This document shows, in pieces, positions 46,976-61,689 of a DNA stretch of 64,000 nt; the first letter of the stretch is position 1, and each line of letters begins with the position of its first letter. Made by a program: the position numbers and the translations under genes. The notes under the pieces were generated by a model. The model did not search any database, was not told where the DNA came from, and worked only from the letters and a program-made list of their open reading frames with translations. Source of the stretch: Paracentrotus lividus (lineage: Eukaryota > Echinodermata > Echinoidea > Camarodonta > Echinidae); NCBI GenBank assembly GCA_940671915.1, contig CALNVZ010003426.1:14523298-14587297 (forward strand). Direction: 5' to 3'.

Positions 46976-49480
46976 TGGGCACAGCCGTTTAAAACAGGAA
47001 AAGCAACAGCTAGATTATTTTTAAATGAAGTTGAATTGACAATTCACAGTATATGGAATTATCAGAATAAGCATGGATGATTATAATAACTATCTGATTC
47101 AATTTCGTATATATGCATAGCACGTGCATAAGTCTCTATGTTGATTAGTTGAAGAGATAAGAAAGAAAAAGTGGAAGCAGAGCAGAAAGATGATTATAAG
47201 TTATCATTATGTACGTTATCAACACGCAACACAAAAAGTAAGTGCGCCACCTTTATACATTATCCCACTTTTCATCTGTTAATAATTAACTCGAAAACTT
47301 ACAGTTCTGATAATTCCGATATGAATTATAGCTGAAATAGGTACAATTATTGATGGTAATTGAAATATCATTATCAGTCTTTTAGAATTCTTGCTCAATT
47401 TTGAAAGTTTAGGCTTGAGATTTTTCACTATTCACCGAAACCCCTGCAAACGAACTTAAACTTGTACATCAATTTATGGGTGTGTAGTCAATGTGTGCTT
47501 TTTTTCCACACAATACCGCAGTTGACAGGGTAATTCCTCTATTATGGAATTACGAATCAGAAGCTTAAGAGCGTCCAGGTGTGCCAACTGGCGTTCACAG
47601 CCATCATTCATGTTATGTACAGCAGGTTGGGAATGAGCAAATCTCAATCCTGAACTTCAAAAATAAGCTAATTTTAATACTGATTAATTGAGTATCATAT
47701 TCAGTTTAACTTCAAAAAAGTTGTACTCTATTCAGCTATACCCTTATCAAATTTTAGTATTATCAATAGTTTTTGAGTTATGAAGAATGCAAAAGTGAGG
47801 AAATTTGCATATTTATATAATATAATAATATTAATATAATAGTGCGATGAGGACTCAACTGACATTACGCAGTGCTTGTCCGAAGATTTAAATGCCAATG
47901 AAAGAAAAGTCCAGGACTTAGACTTTACATTCATTCGCATTTATATAAAAACACAGTTGAAATAAATAACTCCGTTTAGTCGAAAAGATTACGACTATTT
48001 TCCATTTAGGGCTTCTTCAGGTAGAATTTAGGTAAAAAAAACAAATTCATCATAATATGGAGCGTCATGAGTCATAGACATATAAAGCCATGAAAAACAA
48101 GGAAAAGCGCAAAGATGCTGCAAGGAGAAGTGAGAGGGTACGTACATAAGGAAGGGAGAGAGGCAGAGGGAGACAGAGAAACGCAGGAGTGGGGCGTAGT
48201 TTACTAATATATATAATATAACTATTATATATAATATACCTACTAATAAATATATTATATATATATACTATCATGTGTATGAATGAAAAAGTCTAGACAG
48301 CTTGGAGTTGAATGGACTTGAATCTTTAATCAACTTTCGGCTTTATGCTTTCAACAGGATCTCTGAACAGGAAAAATCGATACAAACGAAGAACGAAAAG
48401 GACGGATAATAATAAAAGTAAATCATACAAACAAATCAGGCACAACATCTTTCTTACTGATAATGTATACAAAAAAGTAAAGAAAATAAATAATATGATA
48501 CAGTATTTGTTACCTTATTAGCCGTGGGAGTTGTTACTTTTTGTTCTTGTTTGTTCATGATTTTCTCGTCAGAGATCCTGGATAAATAGCGAAAGCTTGA
48601 TATAAGATCAAGTCCAGCAACGTCAAGATGTCTAGACCTTTTTATTCAAAACACATATATCATCTGGACAAAAACTCCCGTCATGTCAAAAAGTCTGAGT
48701 CTTCTCCGCACTTTTATTAACTATATATTCTATATGATACTATTAGTATCTATTAATATATTACACACACAGAGAGACATGTCCAGATATGTACAGTAGA
48801 TAGAGGAACATGTGTCTTCAATACTTTCAATCTTTATGCAGTCAGTGCGCATTTTTTCCCCAAATGCAATTATAGGAACAACTGATGTTTGCCATTAAAA
48901 AGGCTTCAACTGAACGTTTGAGACTGAAATCAATATAGATTAGACTCTAGTATCGGCGCCTGGCTAGCTCGGCCCAAGTCCAAAATCACGGGCTGGAGAC
49001 GTTCCACCAGAAAGGTTTGAATTAATTACAAGTCCTGACTGTGCAATGATATTATTCCCGATGTTGTTTATTACACGAATTTGAATCAAACTGTTCAATA
49101 GGGTTATGAAGTTAAACAAATTGAATGCTTCTTCTAAAGAATGTTTTCTAACTAAAGAAATCTTAAAAATGACATCGTGAACAAAGTAATGCCACTCTTG
49201 ACTTTCTTCGAAAGAAACCGAGAATCAACTCTCACCAACTCAAAACAATGGCCTTATCATTTTCTAGGTGACACCACTCCGCGAATTACACCTACCGCTA
49301 CATACTACTACTCCATCACAGGTTTCTGTCCCGGAAATTGCATGCAGCCTTTCCCTGCGTTGACAATACACAATTTGCATTTGTTTTTACCTGGATGTCT
49401 TTTATTTAGGTTTCATGAAATCTTCATCTGTCCCATAATGTACCTACAATTACATTTTTCACTGTATCGATTTATACACC
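46976..49480. other. Intergenic DNA, no gene seen
   Basis: AT-rich sequence with a TATA/ATAT-rich stretch at about 48200-48270. Transposon-like phrases such as AACTTTCGGCTTTATGCTTT near 48333 hint at degraded elements. No supported gene. Confidence 0.4.
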
Positions 49481-49489
49481 ATCCCATTT

Positions 49490-50620
49490 GTGCAAGTTAC
49501 CTCGAGACGCATCCGTTATATCTCCGACAAGCCTGCGTAATATTTCCTCGCCCATCACCTTTGAAGTCTCCCTACCTATCATTCTCATGCAACCCCATCG
49601 TACTGCTCATCATCCGGCCCTTCCCACTGAAAAAATAAGGTATAGCACTCATAAAAGACCAGGTATCTTACATAACTATAATGCAATGAGCCTTTCTTGT
49701 CTGAACACCTCACACATTGATTATTTTCATTTTTTTTCATTTCCGTGAAAATCTTCATCCTGCTACTAATGTGACTAATTAACATTTTTCCACTGAAGCA
49801 TTTAAAAATAAATCTTGAGATCGAATATACCTTGACATGTATCCGTCTATATCTGGACAAGCGGGTTAATATATCCTCCACCTCATTTACCTCTTCTTCT
49901 CCTCTTCCACTTGGAACCACCGTTACTGTCACTCATGGCGCCTAGACTGATAAAAATGTCTAGGCATATAAAAAAACAGGTATTATAGTTATATCAACCT
50001 TCACACCTGGGACCAAGGACAACTAATATGGAATAATAAGTGCTCTGAATCAGTGGTAGAAAGGCATACCAAATAAATATTCCATACGAAACCCTGAACA
50101 ATCATGAAGACTTTTGCAGCGTGCAACGTTCTAGCCCATTCCCTCACACCACCATGAAATTTCCAAGTACATTTCATCCCGTCCCCTGTCTTACCTACTC
50201 CTCTCATTTATAATGAAAGGAGAGTGTGTTTACGCACATAAGCATTCTCCAGAGTAGCAATATATAACCCAAACTTAACTGTGGTTCGACTCTTCCCGTC
50301 TACGCTCCATTAACAGGTAACAAAGGTGGTACCTATCCCGTGTGCAATGGTTTGAAGTTTTATCGCATCTTTAATTTTGGCCTAGCTCACCCGACTCCTA
50401 GACCGATTTCACCTTGACACTGTGCTGCACCGACTAGGGCCTCATAAATCATGCCCTTACATGAATCTCGGCCTCAATCATACCTACACCAATGGTCTGA
50501 AGTGCTATACATGACATATCACAAAGTTTTTCACTAAACGTTTTACCGTGACGCCCGGTTGGACTCTTCCCCTTAAACCTAGACCCATGACCAACATCGA
50601 GCTTGCACCTTCAAAGGATG
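49490..50620. repeat. Diverged long-period repeats
   Basis: Segments near 49505 and 49840 share ATCCGT.TATATCT..ACAAGC and CTCATAAAAGACCAGGTAT-like phrases about 335 bp apart. Two GCAATGGT.TGAAGT segments occur near 50346 and 50493. This looks like worn satellite or transposon DNA. The ORF at 49177-49638 is not supported as a gene. Confidence 0.35.
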
Positions 50621-50689
50621 GACGTTATTGAAAAGGTTATACACTCAAATCACCAGCCTCCACTCCGTATATGGTCTACTTCATCATAC

Positions 50690-53485
50690 ACACATCAATT
50701 ATTTAGTTTACTGTTCACATAAGTCACAGTAACTCTGTATCCTGATCATAGAACATACACACATTCCAATGATATTAGTCACTAGTCAAGTAAAGTCACC
50801 AGTCCTACTGTATTGATCAAACATAACACACATCCAATGTATAAGTCTATTCACGTAAAGCACCAGTACTACATGTATATGATCATGAAATACACACATC
50901 AATGTATATTATGTCACATAAAGTCCCAGTACTACTGATTAATGATATACAGAACATACACCATCCAATGATTAGTCTATGTCACCGTAAAGTCACCAGT
51001 ACTACTGTATATGGTCATATTATCATACACACATCAATAAATATAGTTTGTCACACTAATCACCAATTACTACTGTATATGATTCATAGAACATACACAC
51101 ACCAATTGATAGTAAGTCTATGTCACATAAAGTCACCAGTACTACTGATATATGTTATCAAACATACACACATCCAATGATAATAGTCTATGTCACATAA
51201 AGTCACCAGTACTACTGTATATGATCATAGAACATTCCCATCACATCCAATGATATTAATCATTATGTCCACGTAAAGTCACCAGTACTACTGTTATATG
51301 ATAAAACATACACGCATCCAATGATATTAGTCATATGTCACGTAAGTCACCAGTACTACTGTATGATGATCATAACATACCACATATCCAATGTAATATC
51401 TATTGTCACATAAGTCACCAGTTATCATACTGTATATGATACTATAAGAACATACACATCCATGATATTAGTCTATGTCACATAATCACCAGTTTACTGA
51501 ATATGTCATGATTATACTCATACATCACATCTCGATATATTACGTTATGTCACATAAAGTCACCAGTACTACTGTATATGATCATAGAACATACACACAT
51601 CCATATGATATTAGTAGTACTGTTCACATAAAATCACCAGTACTACTGTAATATGATCATGAACATACACACATCAATGAATTAGTCTATGTCACATAAA
51701 GTCACCAGTACTACTGTATATGAATCATGAGAACATACACATCAATATATTAGTCATATGCGCACCGGGTTAAACTACCAGTCTACCTGTATGATGATCA
51801 ACAGAACATAACATACATACCCAATGATATAGTCTATGTCACGATAAAGTACACAGTTCTACTGAATATAATCATAGAACATACACACATCCAATGATAT
51901 GTCTATGCACATAAAGTCACCATCTACTGTATATGATCATAGAACAACAACACCCAAGATATTAGTCTTTGTCACTAAAGTCACCAGTATACTGTATTAT
52001 CGTCATATTATATACACACATCCAAAATAATTAGTTTATGTCACATAAAGTCACCAGTTCTACTGTATATGATCATGAACATACACACATCCAATGAATA
52101 TAAGTCTATGTTTCATTATAAAGTCACCAGGGACTGTTTACTGATGATCCATGAAAAACATACACATATCCAATGATATAGTCTATGTCACATAAAGTCA
52201 CCGGAGTACTACTGTAATGATCATGAACATACACACATTCAATGATATTAAGTCTAGTCACGTAAAGTCACCAGTACTACTGTATATGATAAATAGAACA
52301 ACACACATCAATGATATTAGTCTATACACTAATCACCAGTCGCTATGCATATATCTGAACATACACACAACCCAAATGATTAGTCTTATGTCACATAAAG
52401 TCACCAGTACTACTGTAAATATGATCATAGAACATATCACACATCCCATATATATTAGTCTATGTCACCAAAGTCACCAGTACTACTGATATATTCATAA
52501 TACACCATCCAATAATATTAGTTTATTCACATAAAGTCACCAGTAACTACTGTATATGATCATAGAACATAACACATCCAATTAATATTAGTCTAGTCAC
52601 ATAAAGTCACCAGTACTACTGTATATGAATCATAGAAACATACACAATCCAATGATATTAGTCTATGTCACATAAAGTCACCAGTAATCTACTGTAATGA
52701 TCATAGAAACATACACACACCCATGATATTGAGTCTATGTCACATAAAGTCACCAGTACTACTGTATATGATCATGAAACATACACAATCCAATGATATT
52801 GTCTATGTCACATTAAGTACACCAGACTACTGTATATGATCACATAAACATACACACATTCAATGAAATTAGTCTATGTCACGTAAAGTCACCAGTACTA
52901 CTGTATTTGATGCATAAAACATACACACAGCACCATGATTATTGGTCTATGTCATCGTATACGTCACCAGTAACCACTGTATAGTCAACTGGACATAACA
53001 CACTAAATTACAATGATATTGTCTATGTCACATAAAGTCACCAGATAACTACTGTAATATTATAACATACACATCCAATGATATATAGTCTATGTCACTA
53101 AAGTCACCAGTACTACTGTATATTTCATATTATCATACACACATCCAATATATTAGTTATGTCATCAGTAAAGTACACAGTACCACTGTATAATGATCAT
53201 AACACACAACATCCAATGTATAGAAGCTATAGTTCACATAAAGTCACCAGTACTATTAGTATAGATCATAGAGAACATACACATATCAATGATATTTAGT
53301 CTATGTCACGTAAAGTAACCCAGTATGTATGTCATTAGAACAATAGCACACACACAAGTGTATCGTCTATGTCACATACACTCACCATATACTGTATATT
53401 GATCAGACCATACACATTTCAATAGTTCGCTAATGTCACGTAAAATCACATACTACGCATATGGTCAGAATACATTACAACATCG
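50690..53485. repeat. 70-bp satellite, block 1
   Basis: Head-to-tail units read, in order, ATGATATTAGTCTATGTCAC, ATAAAGTCACCAGTACTACT, GTATATGATCATAGAACATA and CACACATCCA. Single-base drop-outs are very frequent here, more so than in block 2. Each unit has the palindrome TATGATCATA. The block ends at an N gap. Confidence 0.97.
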
Positions 53486-53510
53486 NNNNNNNNNNNNNNN
53501 NNNNNNNNNN
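53486..53510. other. Assembly gap (25 N)
   Basis: Fixed-size run of N at the joint between the 70-bp satellite and the G-rich minisatellite. Confidence 1.
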
Positions 53511-54410
53511 CAATGGGCGCCGCTTGATTCCAACATCGATTGCCGGTGGAAGGGGGGTGGTAACTGTTCGGGGTAAATGTCCTCGGGGGTAATTGGTCCT
53601 CGCGGGGGTTAATTTTCCTTGGGGTTAATTGTTCGGGGGTTAATTGTTCGGGGGGTAATTGTCCTGGGATAATTCGTTCGGGTTAATTGTCCTTCGGGGG
53701 TAATCCGGCGTGTAATTGTTCCTCGGGGGTTTAATTTTCCTTGGGTAATTGTTCGGTGGGTTAATGTTCGGCGGTAATTGTCCTGGGGATAATTGTTCCG
53801 GGGGGTAATTTTCCTTCGGGGTAATTGTCCTGGGGGTTAGTGTCCTGATACGAAATATAAAAGAGAAGAGAAGAGAAATTCATTAAGATAAAGATCGAGT
53901 AGAAAATAATTCGAAAACCTGCGAGCGGAGACTCACAATGGTCGCCACTTGATTCCACATCAATGCCTGTGAGGGGGTAATTTGTTCCTCGAGGGTTAAT
54001 TGTCCGGTGGCGTAATTTGTCCAGGGGGTAATTGTCCTCGCGGGGGTAATTGTCCTCAGGGCGGTAAATTGTCTGGGGGGGTAATTGTCCGGGGGGTAAT
54101 TGTCCGGGTAATTTGTCTGGGGGCGAATTGTCCGGGCGGGTAATGTCCGCGGGGTAATTGTCCGCGGGGGTAATGTCCGGGGGGTAATTGTCTGGGTGTA
54201 ATGTCCGGGGTAATTTTTCTGGGGGGTAATGTCCTCGGCGGGGGTAATTATCGGGGGGTAATTGTCCGGGGGGTAATTGTCCTCGGGGGTAATTGTGCCT
54301 CTCGGGTGGTAATTGTCGGGGGGTAATTGTCCGGGGAATTTGTCCTCGGGGAGCTAATTGTCCGGGGGGTAGTTGGGTCCGGGGGGGTAATTGTCCGGGA
54401 ATTGTCCTGA
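53511..54410. repeat. G-rich minisatellite GGGGGTAATTGTCC
   Basis: Units of about 15-17 bp (GGGGTAATTGTCCTCGG) occur in two blocks of about 430 bp. Each block is introduced by the same leader, CAATGG.CGCC.CTTGATTCC, at 53511 and 53937. The Pro/Asp/Asn/Tyr-rich ORFs on the - strand are translations. Confidence 0.95.
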
Positions 54411-57400
54411 TACAACATACACACATACAATGATATTAGTCTATGTCACGTTAAAGTAACCAGTACTACTGTATATGATCATAGAAACATACACACACAC
54501 AAATTGATATTCGTCTATGTCACCATACAGTCACCAGTACTTACTGTATATGATCAAGACCATACACACATCAATGATATTAGTTCTATGTCACGTAAAG
54601 TCACCAGTACTTACTGTATATGCGTCATATTTCATACACACAATCCAATAATATTAGTTTATGTCAACATATCACCAGTACTATTGCATATGATCATGAA
54701 AACATACACCATCCAATGATATTAGTCGATGTCACATAAAGTCTACGGGAGTACTTACTGTATATGATCATGAAACATACACACATACAATGATATTAGT
54801 CTATGTCACGTAAAGTCTCCAGTACTACTGTATATGATAAGAATAACAGGCACACATCCAAATGATATTAGTCTATTACACGTAAAGTCAACAGTACTAC
54901 TGTATATGATCATATTATTCATACCACACATCCAATAATATTATTTTATGTCAGATAAAGTCACCAGTACAGTTCTACTGCATATTATCATGAAACATAC
55001 ACAATCCAATGATATTAGTTTCTATGTCACATAAAGTTCACCAGAAACTACTGTATATGATCATAGAACATACACACACCCAATGATATTAAGTCTTTGT
55101 CACATAAAGTCACCAGTACTACTGCTTTTATGATCATGAAACCTACACACAATCCCAATGATATTAGTCTAATGTCACGCAAAATCACCAGTATTACTGT
55201 ATATCGTCATATTATTTATACACACATCCCAAAAATATTAGTTTCATGTCACATAAAAGTCACCGTTCTACTGTATATGATCATAGAACATGAACACATC
55301 CAATGATATAGTCTATGTCACATTTAAAGTCACCAAGTACTACTGTATACGATCATGAAACATACACACATCCAATGAATTAGTCTATGTCACATAAAGT
55401 CACCAGAACTACTGAATATGTCATGAACATACACACACCCAATATATTAGTTTCTGTACATAAAGTCACCAGTACTACATGTTTATATGATAATGGAAAC
55501 ACACACATCCAATGATATTAGTATATGTCACATAATTCACCAGTACTACTGTATATGATCATTAGAACAAAAACAACATCCTAATGAAATTAGTTATGTC
55601 ACATAAAAGTCCACCAGTACTACTGTATATGATCATAGAACATAATCACATCCAATAATATAAGTTTATTGGCACGTTAAAGTCACGAGTTTCTACTGTA
55701 TATGATCATAGAACATACACTACCCAATGATATTAGTCTATGTCACAAAAAGTAAACCAGTGTCTACTGAATATTATCATAGAACATACACACATCAATG
55801 ATTTGAGTCTACTGTCCACAATAAATCACCCTACGCTCTGTATCATGTCATAGAACATACACACATCAATATATTAGTCCATTATGTCACATAAAGTCAC
55901 CAGTCCTACTGTACTTGATCAGAACATAACACACATTCCAATGTATACTTAGTCTCACGTCAATAGACACCAGTACTACATGTTATGATCATAAAAACAT
56001 ACACAATCCTGTTATTGATATCTATGTCTACTCACGTAAACGTACCAGTACTACTGCTTTAATATAGTATCAGAACATCACACAATCCACATGATTAGCT
56101 CGTTCTATGTACTCATAAAGTCACAGTCTACCCTGTATATGACATACTTATCATTAACACCATCCAATAATATGTGTTGTAATGAACATAAAACGTCACT
56201 AGACACTGTATATGATTCATAGAACATAACACATACCCAATTGATAAGTCTATGTCACATAAATACGTAACTCTGTATATTTGAATCAACAAACAATACA
56301 CACATCCAATGAATAGAGTCTATGTCACAGTAAGTCACCAAGTGCTACTGTATATGACATAGAACATACCACACTATCCAATTATTATCGAGGTTATGTC
56401 CACGTAAAGTTCACCATAACTTACTAAGTGTCATGATTCATCAGACATTACACGCATCAATGATATAGTCTATGTCACGTGTTAAGGTCACCAGACTACT
56501 GTAATGATCAATATACATGACCACTATATCCACAGTAATCTTATTGCATAGTCACCAGTCAACTATAGTCACTTCCATAGATATTACTTGACGCAATCAC
56601 AGTTTACTAATATGCAGAATCATACACACATCCATGATATTAGTCTATGTCACATAAAGTCACCAGTCCTACTGTATATGATCATGGAACATTACACAAT
56701 CCAATGATATGAGTCTATGTCACATAAAGTCACCAGTACTAATGTGTATGGTCATAGAACATACACACATCCAATGATATTGTCTATGTCACATTAAAGT
56801 CACCAGTACTTACTGTATATGATCATTAGAACATTAACACACATCCATTGATATTAGTCATATGTCACGTAAAGTCCCAGTTACTACTGTATATGGTCAT
56901 ATTATCATACACCAACATGCAATAATATAGTTTATGTCACATAAAGTAACAGTACTACGTATTATGATCAACGACACTAACACACATCCAATGATATTAG
57001 TCTATGTCACATAAAGTCACAGTACTACTGTTATATGATCATGAAACATACACACATCCAATTGATATTTAGTCTATGTCACCTAAAGTGACCAGTTACT
57101 ACTGTATATGATCATAGACCATACACACACCCAATGATATGAGTCTATGTCACGTAAAGTCACTAGTACTACTGTATATGATTATTAGAACATACACACA
57201 TCCAATGATATTAGTATATGTCACATAAAGTCACAGTACTACTGTATATGATCATGAAACATACAACATATTCAATGATATTAGTCTATTCACGTAAAGT
57301 CACCAGTACTACTGTATTTGATGACAAAGCATACACCACACACAATGATATTAGTCTATGTCACGTAACGTCACCAGTACTACTGTATATGATCATGGAA

Positions 57401-60400
57401 CATTACACATATTCAATGATATTCGTCTATGTCACATAAAAGTCACCAGTACTACTGTAAATTATTATAGAACATATGCACATCCAATGATATTAGTCTA
57501 TGTTCACGTAAAGTCACCAGTACTACTGTAATGGTCATATTATCATACACACATGCAATAAATATTATTTATGTCACATAAAGTCACCAGTACTACTGTA
57601 TATGATCATAGAACATACACACATCTAATGATATTAGTCTATGTCACATAAATCACCAGTACTACTGTATATGATCATGAAACATACACACATCCAATGA
57701 TATTAGTCTATGTCACTAAAGTGACCAGTACTACGAATATGATCATAGAACATACACACACCCAATGATATTAGTCTTTGTCACATAAAGTCACCAGTAC
57801 TACTGTATATGATAATGAACATACGCACATCACAATGATATTAGTATATGTCACATAAAGTCACCAGTACTACTGTATTTGATGACAAAGCTACACACAC
57901 CCATGATATTATCTATGTCACGTAAGTCACCAGTACTACTGTATATGATCATGGAACATCACATATTCAATGATATTTCGTCTAGTCACATAAGTCACCA
58001 GTACTACTGTAAATTATTATAAAATATGCACATCCAATGATTTAGTCTATGTCACGTAAGTCACAGTACTACTGTATATCGTCATATTATTATACACACA
58101 TCAAAAATATTAGTTTATGTCACATAAAGTCACCAGTCTACTGTATATGATCATAGAACATGAACACATCCAATGATATAGTATTATGTCACATAAAGTC
58201 ACCAGTATACTGTATACGATCATGAACATACACAAATCCAATGATATTAGTCTATGTCACATAAAGTCACCAGAACTACTGAATCATGATCATAGAACAT
58301 ACACACACCAATGATATTAGTCTTTGTCACATAAAGTCACCAGTACTACTGTATATGATAATGAAACGATACACACACTCCAATGATATTAGTATATGTT
58401 CACATAAAGTCACCAGTACTACTGTATATGATCATAGAACATAAACACATCCATGAAATTAGTCTATGTCACATAAAGTCACCAGTACTACTGTATATGA
58501 TCATAGACATAAACACATCCATAATATAAGTTTGGCACGTAAAGTCACGAGTTCTACTGTTATATGATCATAGAACATACACATACCCAATGATATTAGT
58601 CTATGTCACATAAATAACCAGTTCTACTGAATATTATCATAGACATACACACAATCCAATGATATGAGTCTATGTCACATAAAGTCACCAGTGCTACTAT
58701 ATATGGTCATTATTATCATACACACATCCAATAATATTAGTTTATGTCACATAAAGTCACCAGTACTACTGTATATAATCATAGAACATACACACATCCA
58801 ATGATATTAGTCTATGTCCACATAAGTCACCAGTAGTACTTTGTTTATGATCATAAAAACATACACATATCCTATGATATTAGTCTATGTCACGTAAAGT
58901 CACCAGTACTACTGTAATATGATCATGAAACATTCACATATCCAATGATATTCGTCTATGTCACATAAAGTCACCAGTACTACTGTATATGACACATATC
59001 ATCATACAACACATCCAATAATATTAGTTTATGTCACATAAAGTCACCTAGAACTACTGTATATGATCATAGAAACATACACATACCAATGATATTAGAT
59101 CTATGTCACACATAAAATAACCAGTTACATACTTATATTATCATCGAACATACACACATCCAATGATATGAGTCTATGTCACATAAAGTCACCAGTGCTA
59201 CTGATATGATCAGGAACATACACATATCCAATTATATGAGTTCTATGTCACATAAAGTCACAAGTACTAATGTGTATGAATCATAAACCATACACACATC
59301 CAATGATATTAGTCTATTACACGTTAAGTCACCAGTACTACTGTATATGATCATATTATCATACACACATCACATAACATTAGTTGATGTCAGATAAAGT
59401 CACCAGTACTACTGCATATTATCATGAACATACACACATCCAATGATATTAGTCTATGTCACATAAAGTCACCAGTCCTACTGTATATGATCATGGAACA
59501 TACACATATCCAATGATATGAGTCTATGTCACATAAAGTCAACCAGTACTAATGTGTATGGTCATAGAACATACACACATCCAATGATATTCGTCTATGT
59601 CACATAAGTCACCAGTACTACTGTATATGATCATAAACATACACACATCCATTGATATAGTCTAGTCACGTAAAGTCACCAGTACTACTGTATATGGGTC
59701 ATATATCATACACACATGCAAAATATTAGTTTATGTCACATAAAGTCACCAGTACTACTGTATTATCAACGAACATACACACATCCAATGATATTAGTCT
59801 ATGTCACATAAAGTCACCAGTACTACTGTATATGATCATGAACATTACACACACATCCAATGATATTAAGTCTATGTCACCTAAAGTGACCAGTACTACT
59901 GTATATGATCATAGACCATACACACACCCAATGATATGATGTCTAGTCACTTAAAGTCACTAGTACTACTGTATATGATTATAGAACATACACACATCCA
60001 ATGATATTTAGTATATGTCACATAAATCACCCAGTACTACTGTATATGATCATGAAAACATACACATATTCAATGATATTATTCTATGTCACGTAAAGTC
60101 ACCAGTACTACTGTATTTGATGACAAAGCATACACACACCCAATGATATTAGTCTTATGTCACGCGTAACGTCACCAGTACTACTGTATATGATCATGGA
60201 ACATACCCTATTCAAGTATTCGTCTATGTAACATAAAGTCACCAGTACTACTGTAATTATTATAGAACATATGCACATCCAATGATATTAGTCTATGTCA
60301 CGTAAAGTCACCAGTACTACTGTATATGGTATATTATCATACACACATGCAATAATATTAGTTTATGTCAATAAAGTCACCAGTACACTGTATATGATCA

Positions 60401-60872
60401 TAGAACATACACACATCTAATGATATTAGTCTATGTCACATAAAGTCACCAGTACTACTGTATATGATCATGAAACATACACACATCCAATGATATTAGT
60501 CTTATGTCACCTAAAGTGACCAGTACTACTGTATATGATCATAGACCATACACACACCCAATGATATTGAGTCTATGTTCAGGTAAAAGTCACTAGTACT
60601 ACTGTATATGATCATAGAACATACACACATCCAATGATATTAGTATATGTCACATAAAGTCACCAGTACTACTGTATATGATCATAGAACATACACACAT
60701 CCATGATATTAGTCTATGTCACATAAAGTCACCAGTACTACTGTATATGACCATAGAACATCCACAACATCCAATGATATTAGTCTATGTTCACATAAAG
60801 TCACCAGTACTACTGTATATGATCATAGACATAAACACATCCAATGATATTAGTCTATATCTATGTCACGTA
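54411..60872. repeat. 70-bp satellite, block 2
   Basis: Continuation of the same 70-bp unit with variants that recur in order: a GGTCATATTATCATACACAC type, a TTTGATGACAAAGCATAC type (57322, 57883, 60120) and a TATGCACATCC type. A run of variants at about 56650-57690 is repeated at 59460-60520, 2.8 kb away, so the array was enlarged by multi-unit duplication. No gene. Confidence 0.97.
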
Positions 60873-61190
60873 AAGTATTTGCCTGAAACTTTCACATATA
60901 TTCACATATTTACAATGTGATAATCATCATTAATCAGACTATTGAATGTATTAATAAAGTAGATATGAAACTTACAAACCTGAATATCAGCCTTAGTCAC
61001 ACACAGATTTTAACATTTAATGAGGATGCGTGTGGGGGAGGGGGATAGATTGTAGGAATGGATATACGGTGACTTTATGTAGAACTACTATAAGGTGGTC
61101 TGACAGTGGCTTTGTACAGCTTGAGCCAACATATCTCGTTCAGCCTTTGAAATGAGATATCTTTATTATTCCAAGTTAATGTTAGCTCTT
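60873..61190. other. Spacer after the satellite, no gene
   Basis: The last unit breaks off after GTCACGTAAAGTATTTGCC. Unique AT-rich DNA follows. Confidence 0.5.
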
Positions 61191-61194
61191 TTGA

Positions 61195-61506
61195 CTACCC
61201 TGTAAACAGAAAATGATAACAGTCCTTTGTGGGTACAACATTCTCTCCATCTTTGTTTGGAATAGGTAACAAAACTTCATTTACATCTCCCATAAATGTA
61301 CCACATTGCATTATATTTTTGATACTAAATTGGAGCTGATGATTGTTGGCCCAATCTGAGACTTCTTGGAATCCTTTGAAGAAACTGGCATCCCTCTCAT
61401 TGTCAACAATTTGTATAGCCTCTCTGCTAGGCCTTTTTGTGTCATCTGAATTTTGAAGTAATAAAATCTCATATGTGACCCGCCACCTCAAAAGCCAGAA
61501 ATAATT
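61195..61506 (-). mobile_element. Decayed LINE reverse-transcriptase fragment
   Basis: One - strand frame reads ILLLQNSDDTK, then about 22 residues later FFKGFQEVSDWANNHQLQFS and IKNIMQCGTFMG. This spacing and wording fits the reverse-transcriptase active-site box (F/YADDTK) followed by the Leu/Trp-rich L-x-x-W-x-x-x-W/HQL-x-F-x-x-K region of non-LTR elements. SDD replaces ADD, the upstream GxxLGP block is missing, and the frame stops after KDCYHFLFTG. It is therefore an inactive relic. Confidence 0.6.
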
Positions 61507-61689
61507 GTTGTGTTATATCCCATTTAAGAAACTAGAGATTCACAGCTTTTGAATGGTTAGCCTATATTGTCTTTTTTTTTTTACTGCAGGAGAAGCTACT
61601 TTCATCTGAAGTTATGTTCTTATAATTCAATAGCTGCCTATTCAGAAAAACTTAGCTTTGAATTCTGAAACAAAAGAGCGCATGGTCAC

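Noticed and set aside
48092..48151. Short + strand frame MKNKEKRKDAARRSERVRT with a GTACGT donor, faintly like the basic region of bHLH-PAS proteins
   Set aside because: Only about ten residues resemble the family, it lies in purine-rich DNA that favours Lys/Arg/Glu codons, and no following helix-loop-helix exon was found.
49177..49638. 153-codon ORF rich in Pro, Leu and aromatic residues
   Set aside because: It lies in diverged repeat-like DNA and has no domain, signal peptide or conserved start context.
53761..54426. 221-codon Pro/Asp/Tyr-rich ORF on the - strand
   Set aside because: A translation of the GGGGGTAATTGTCC minisatellite; collagen-like or adhesive-protein interpretations are not justified.
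50690..60872. CRISPR-like regular repeat spacing
   Set aside because: Units are contiguous with no unique spacers, in eukaryotic DNA. It is a satellite.
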